Positions 6,609 to 10,066 of a stretch of 10,066 nt of DNA are shown one piece after another. The stretch is from positions 1 through 10,066 of the forward strand of contig CAZOHN010000136.1 in NCBI GenBank assembly GCA_964579325.1, given 5' to 3'. The notes under the pieces were generated by a model. The model was not told where the DNA came from. It ran no database searches and worked only from the letters and a program-made list of their open reading frames with translations. Within the stretch, counting starts at the first letter, position 1; each line of letters begins with the position of its first letter. This DNA comes from CAZOHN01 sp964579325. GTDB lineage: Bacteria > Pseudomonadota > Alphaproteobacteria > Rhodobacterales > Rhodobacteraceae. The position numbers and the translations under genes were made by a program.

Positions 6609-7984
6609 AGCAGCACCACGGCAGCAAGCCCGAGGAAGGCGAAGAAGCCGACGACGTCGGTGACCGTCGTCACGAACGGACCCGACGCGAGCGCGGGGTC
6701 GACCCCCATGCGGTCAAGCGCGAGCGGCACAAGAATGCCGCCCAGCGCCGCGGCGACAAGCGTCAGGACCATCGCCGCCGCGATCACGAGCGCGAGTGCC
6801 GGCACGCCGAACCAGACGGTTGCCACCCCGGCCATGATCACACCGAAGCCCACCCCGTTCAGGGCCCCCACGGCAATCTCGCGCCGGATTACCCGCCAGG
6901 CGTTGCTGGCGGTGAGGCTGCGCGTCGCGATCGACCGCACTGCGACCGCCATCGACTGCGTGCCGGCGTTGCCGCCCATCGAGGCCACGATCGGCATCAG
7001 CACCGCGAGCGCGACGTAGGCCTCGATGGTATCCGAAAATACCCCGATCACGGCAGAGGCCAGGATCGCGGTCAGCAGGTTCACGAAAAGCCAGACGAAG
7101 CGCAGCTTCGCTGTCTCGATGACCCGGTCGCTGAGGCTTTCATCGCCAACGCCCGCGAGGCGGAGGATATCCTCCTCGTGCTCCTCATCGAGGACCGCCA
7201 TGGCGTCGTCGATGGTGATGACGCCCGCAAGGCGGCCGTTCTCGTCGACGACGGGAGCTGAAATCAGGTGATACTGGTTGAAGGCATAGGCGACATCCGC
7301 CTCCTCGTCGGTCACGCGGATCGGGCGGAAGCTGTCCTCGGTGATGTCGGCCAACCGAACATCGCGCCGCGACGACAGGAGCTTGCCAAGCGTCACGTAG
7401 CCGCCAGGCCGGTGCCGGGGGTCGACGAGGACAATGTGGTAGAACTGGTCGGGGAGCCAGTCCTCGGCGCGCAGGAAGTCGATCGCCTCGCCCACCGTCC
7501 AGTGCTCGGGCGCGGTCACGACCTCGCGCTGCATCAGGCGGCCCGCGGAGTACTCCGGGTAGGTGAGCGACTGCTCGACCGCCACCCGGTCCTCGGCTTC
7601 CAGCGCCTCGAGGATCCGCTCCTGCTGCGGGGCCTCGAGTTCCTCGATGAGGTCCACCACGTCATCGGAGTCGAGCTCGCGGACGGCCTCGGCGAGAACA
7701 TGGCTCGGAAGCTGGTCGATCACCTCCTCGCGGACGCTTTCGTCGAGTTCCGAAAGGATCTCGCCGTCGATCTCCCCGGACCAGAGCGTGATCAGCGCGC
7801 GTCGGTCGGTCGGACCCATCTGTTCGAGGATGTCGGCAATGTCGGCGGCATGGAGCGGGTCCAGCAACGCCGTTACGGCATCGGCGTCGCCGCGTTCAAC
7901 GGCCTCGACCACCGCGTTGATGGTTGCGGCACCGGGTGCGTAGGCGTCGCTCCCGCCCTGTTCCGTCGCGTCGTCAGCTGCCAT
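6605..7984 (-). CDS. mgtE: Magnesium transporter MgtE
   Basis: This is an inner-membrane Mg2+-gated Mg2+ channel/transporter of 459 residues. The acidic N domain (about 25-140) holds MgtE repeats such as DPLHAADIADILEQM and DSDDVVDLIEEL. Two CBS domains follow (about 150-210 and 215-275; the second contains SAPVVDENGRLAGVITIDD). Then comes a plug-helix region (about 275-295) and five predicted membrane helices (295-459). The pore motifs PIVASMGGNAGTQS (331-344) and DPALASGPFVTTVTD (429-443) are intact, including the aspartate that lines the ion path in the Thermus homologue. The cytosolic acidic surfaces are the known Mg2+ sensors, so control is probably largely at the protein. I chose the ATG at 7982-7984 because no start codon lies close upstream in frame and family similarity begins soon after; an AGGGG stretch lies 12 bases before it, slightly far for an SD. 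It is the first gene of the six-gene leftward operon. Confidence 0.96.
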   Translation of the reverse strand: MAADDATEQGGSDAYAPGAATINAVVEAVERGDADAVTALLDPLHAADIADILEQMGPTDRRALITLWSGEIDGEILSELDESVREEVIDQLPSHVLAEAVRELDSDDVVDLIEELEAPQQERILEALEAEDRVAVEQSLTYPEYSAGRLMQREVVTAPEHWTVGEAIDFLRAEDWLPDQFYHIVLVDPRHRPGGYVTLGKLLSSRRDVRLADITEDSFRPIRVTDEEADVAYAFNQYHLISAPVVDENGRLAGVITIDDAMAVLDEEHEEDILRLAGVGDESLSDRVIETAKLRFVWLFVNLLTAILASAVIGVFSDTIEAYVALAVLMPIVASMGGNAGTQSMAVAVRSIATRSLTASNAWRVIRREIAVGALNGVGFGVIMAGVATVWFGVPALALVIAAAMVLTLVAAALGGILVPLALDRMGVDPALASGPFVTTVTDVVGFFAFLGLAAVVLL

Positions 7985-8010
7985 CGGACCGGATTTCCCC
8001 TGTTTTCTGA

Positions 8011-8038
8011 TTGCCCTCGCCGTCGGGTGCTCTAAATC
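8011..8038 (+). promoter_or_regulatory. Possible guaD promoter
   Basis: TTGCCC (8011-8016, 4 of 6 to -35), a 16-base spacer and TAAATC (8033-8038, 3 of 6 to -10) sit in the 126-base region between the divergent mgtE and guaD genes. This would place a transcript start near 8045, about 65 bases before guaD. The match is weak. I found no equally good candidate for mgtE on the minus strand. Confidence 0.25.
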
Positions 8039-8049
8039 CTCGTGCAAAA

Positions 8050-8080
8050 TTCCCGCCGCGGCTGCGCCGATTTCCCGCCG
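8050..8080. repeat. Direct repeat TTCCCGCCG x2, 22-bp period, between mgtE and guaD
   Basis: TTCCCGCCG occurs at 8050-8058 and 8072-8080, each preceded by an A/T-rich base pair or more. The 22-bp start-to-start distance is about two helical turns, so a protein could bind both copies on one DNA face. The position, just past the possible guaD start and upstream of mgtE, would suit an operator for either gene. It could be chance in such GC-rich sequence. Confidence 0.3.
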
Positions 8081-8101
8081 TGCTCCGCGCGCCTCAACGT
8101 C

Positions 8102-8107
8102 AGGAAG
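8102..8107 (+). promoter_or_regulatory. Ribosome binding site deciding the guaD start
   Basis: AGGAAG sits 3 bases before the ATG at 8111 (AGGA itself 5 bases away). It selects this ATG over the in-frame GTG at 8042, which would add 23 residues with no family similarity. Confidence 0.6.
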
Positions 8108-8110
8108 TCC

Positions 8111-9400
8111 ATGCCAGCGCGCCTGATCCTTGGCCAGACCCTCGCTTTCACCGACGATCCCTTCCGGGTCAACCCGCCAGACGCCGCGCGGCACGAAAGA
8201 CGAGGTGCCGTGCTCGTCGAGAGCGGGACGATCCGGGCCGTCGGTTCGGCATCGGTGCTGCGCGCCGCTCATCCCGACGCGGTGGTCGAGGACATGGGCG
8301 AGGCGCTCCTTTCGCCGGGCTTCATCGACCCGCACGTGCATTACCCCCAGACCGCGATCATCGCCTCCTGGGGGAAGCGGCTTATCGACTGGCTGAACAG
8401 CTACACCTTCCCCGAGGAGAAGAGCTTCGCCAACACGGCCCATGCCGCCGAGATCGCCGCGCGCTATTTTGACCTTACCCTCGCGAACGGCACGACCACC
8501 GTGGCGAGCTATTGCACGATCCATCCCGAAAGTGTCGAGGTCTTCTTCACCGAAGCGAAGCGGCGGGGCGTCCGGGCCTACGCCGGCAAGACCTGCATGG
8601 ACCGAAATGCACCTCAGCGCCTGCAGGACACCGCGCAGCGGGCCTATGACGAGAGCAAGGCGCTCTTGCAGACGTGGCACGGGGTCGACCGGTTGTCCTA
8701 CGTCGTCACGCCACGGTTTTCGCCCACCTCCACGCGCGAGCAGTTGACGGCGCTTGGGGCGCTATGGGCGGAGCACCCGGACTGTCTGATGCAGACGCAC
8801 CTGTCCGAACAGGTGGACGAGGTGGCCTGGGTGCGCGAGCTTTTCCCCGAAGCGCGCGACTACCTCGACACCTACGAGGCGGCGGGGCTGGTCGGGCCCG
8901 GCGCGATGTTCGGCCACGCGATCTATCTGACCGACCGCGAACGCGCGCGGCTTAAGGAGGCTGACGCGAGCCTGATCCACTGCCCGACCTCCAACACTTT
9001 CATCGGCTCGGGGCTGTTCGACATGGCCGGGCTCATGGCCGAAGGACACCGGATCGGACTGGCGACCGACACGGGCGGCGGTTCGTCCTTCTCGATGCTG
9101 CGGACGATGGCGGCAGCCTACGAGATCTCGCAGCTGCGCCATTCCCCGCTCCATCCCGCACAGCTCTGGTGGCTCGCGACGGCAGGATCGGCCCGCAGCC
9201 TGCGTGCCGAGGATCGGATCGGCACGCTTGCACCGGGCATGGAGGCCGACCTGATCGCGATCGACCTCGCCTCGACGCCGGCCATCGCCCAGCGCGCCGC
9301 GCGGGCCGGCGATATCTGGGAAGCCGTTTTCCCGACGATCATGATGGGCGACGACCGGGCGGTCTCCGGGGTCTGGATCGCGGGAGAACGGGTGGTTTGA
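8111..9400 (+). CDS. guaD: Guanine deaminase
   Basis: This cytosolic zinc amidohydrolase converts guanine to xanthine and ammonia, the entry of guanine into purine breakdown. The 429 residues fit the family. Motifs in order: PGFIDPHVHYPQ (69-80) with metal-binding His75 and His77, GKTCMDRNAP (159-168), a hallmark of guanine deaminases, QTHLSEQ (228-234) with metal His230 and catalytic Glu233, GHAIYL (268-273) with His269, HCPTSNTFIGSGLF (290-303) for substrate binding, and ATDTGGGSSFSML (318-330) with Asp320. All expected metal ligands are present. The end of the protein shows the usual return to the small beta domain (GTLAPGMEADLIAIDL). It is transcribed away from mgtE and runs into the 3' end of another nucleobase-type deaminase, leaving a 4-base gap. 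The neighbouring deaminase supports a purine-catabolic locus. Confidence 0.97.
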   Translation: MPARLILGQTLAFTDDPFRVNPPDAARHERRGAVLVESGTIRAVGSASVLRAAHPDAVVEDMGEALLSPGFIDPHVHYPQTAIIASWGKRLIDWLNSYTFPEEKSFANTAHAAEIAARYFDLTLANGTTTVASYCTIHPESVEVFFTEAKRRGVRAYAGKTCMDRNAPQRLQDTAQRAYDESKALLQTWHGVDRLSYVVTPRFSPTSTREQLTALGALWAEHPDCLMQTHLSEQVDEVAWVRELFPEARDYLDTYEAAGLVGPGAMFGHAIYLTDRERARLKEADASLIHCPTSNTFIGSGLFDMAGLMAEGHRIGLATDTGGGSSFSMLRTMAAAYEISQLRHSPLHPAQLWWLATAGSARSLRAEDRIGTLAPGMEADLIAIDLASTPAIAQRAARAGDIWEAVFPTIMMGDDRAVSGVWIAGERVV

Positions 9401-9404
9401 CCCG

Positions 9405-10066
9405 TCAGGCTTCCGCCAGCTTGCGGGCCAGCCGGTTCTGTGTCTCGACCAGGCGTGGAAGGTCGGCAGTGACGAGTTGGCCCGCCGCCACGACACGCCG
9501 ACCCTCGACCAGAAGGTCGCGGACCCGCGTCGGGCCGCAAAGGAGGAGCGAAGCGACCGGGTCCCATGCGCCGGCCGCCTCTATGCCCGAGACGTCCCAA
9601 AGGGCGACATCGGCCCGATAGCCCGGTTCGATCCGGCCGCAGTCGCTACCGCGGCCGAGCACCTCGGCCCCCCCACGGGTGGCAATATCCAGCGCTTCCC
9701 GCGCGCCCATCGCGTCCGCCCCCTGCGCCACGCGCTGTAACAGCATCGCCATGCGCGCCTCGGCCGCGAGGTTGCCGGCATCGTTGGAGGCAGAGCCATC
9801 GACTCCGAGGCCGACCTTCACGCCGGCATCCCGCATCGCCCGCACCGGGGCGATGCCCGAGCCAAGGCGGCAGTTCGAGCAGGGGCAATGCGCGACGCCG
9901 GTAAGGGAGCGGGCGAAAAGGCCGATCTCGGCAGCGTCGAGCTTGACGCAATGGGCGTGCCAGACATCGGCGCCGGTCCAGCCGAGGTCCTCGGCATACT
10001 GGCCGGGGCGACAGCCGAACTGGGCGAGCGAATAGGCCACGTCCTCGTCGTTCTCGGCGAGATGGG
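9405..10066 (-). CDS. Amidohydrolase, probably 8-oxoguanine deaminase (AtzB-like group), partial: N-terminal half beyond the right edge
   Basis: The minus frame is open to the window edge; 219 residues are visible, about half of the roughly 450 usual for the family. It starts mid-domain at HLAENDEDVAYS (metal His and catalytic Glu). Then come DVWHAHCVKLD (second metal-binding region), AHCPCSNCRLGSGIAPV, GLGVDGSASND (metal Asp) and a C-terminal EPGYRADVALWDVSG beta-domain segment. The GVDGSASND and SNxRLxSGIAPV motifs are those of the 8-oxoguanine deaminase / hydroxydechloroatrazine ethylaminohydrolase-like proteins; Pseudomonas Pa0142 deaminates 8-oxoguanine to urate. Substrate specificity cannot be settled from half a protein; other purine or triazine-like substrates remain possible. 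An odd point is two extra cysteines in HCPCSNC, where the related motif as I recall it is HCPSSNM. The 3' end meets guaD convergently with a 4-base gap and no room for a terminator between them. Confidence 0.88.
   Translation of the reverse strand, partial: HLAENDEDVAYSLAQFGCRPGQYAEDLGWTGADVWHAHCVKLDAAEIGLFARSLTGVAHCPCSNCRLGSGIAPVRAMRDAGVKVGLGVDGSASNDAGNLAAEARMAMLLQRVAQGADAMGAREALDIATRGGAEVLGRGSDCGRIEPGYRADVALWDVSGIEAAGAWDPVASLLLCGPTRVRDLLVEGRRVVAAGQLVTADLPRLVETQNRLARKLAEA

Noticed and set aside
8042..8110. GTG start at 8042 for guaD
   Set aside because: No ribosome binding site precedes it, the added 23 residues match nothing in the family, and it would overlap the proposed promoter's transcript start. 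The ATG at 8111 has AGGAAG before it.
7985..8110. Magnesium riboswitch (M-box or mgtA-type leader) upstream of mgtE
   Set aside because: The 126-base region shows no terminator hairpin or recognisable M-box elements. Control through the protein's own N/CBS domains is the expected mode.

Overview
This window looks like a stretch of GC-rich alphaproteobacterial chromosome, most likely from the Rhodobacteraceae. That is an inference from base composition, codon use and gene content; no rRNA or other marker gene is present. I see no mobile element, CRISPR array, tRNA or phage gene. The window is metabolic and transport housekeeping, and nothing in it makes a convincing case for a wholly new system. 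The points worth a second look are regulatory and at residue level.

Left edge (1-1717, minus): most of an acetyl-CoA synthetase gene (acs), cut by the window start. Upstream of it lies a 358-base gene-free stretch (1718-2075) containing an AT-rich island. It holds a good sigma70-like promoter pointing at acs, an inverted repeat over its -35 box, a second possible -10, and a leader that could hide the acs ribosome binding site.

Centre (2076-7984, minus): six genes read leftwards in one tight run: mgtE (Mg2+ channel/transporter), 5-formyltetrahydrofolate cyclo-ligase, a YmdB-type metallophosphoesterase, an EamA/DMT permease, an SLC13-type permease with two TrkA-C domains, and a small lipoprotein. 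Four of the five junctions are 4-base stop/start overlaps (GTGA, TTGA, ATGA, ATGA), so this is very probably one translationally coupled operon. The fifth junction is a 54-base gap before ymdB.

Right (8111-10066): guanine deaminase (guaD, plus) diverges from mgtE across a 126-base region holding a possible promoter and a direct repeat. It converges, with a 4-base gap, on a second amidohydrolase (minus, cut by the right edge) that resembles the 8-oxoguanine deaminase / AtzB-like group. Together they suggest a purine-deamination locus making xanthine (guanine to xanthine) and possibly urate (8-oxoguanine to urate). The Mg2+ transport, one-carbon and purine genes may be linked only by position.
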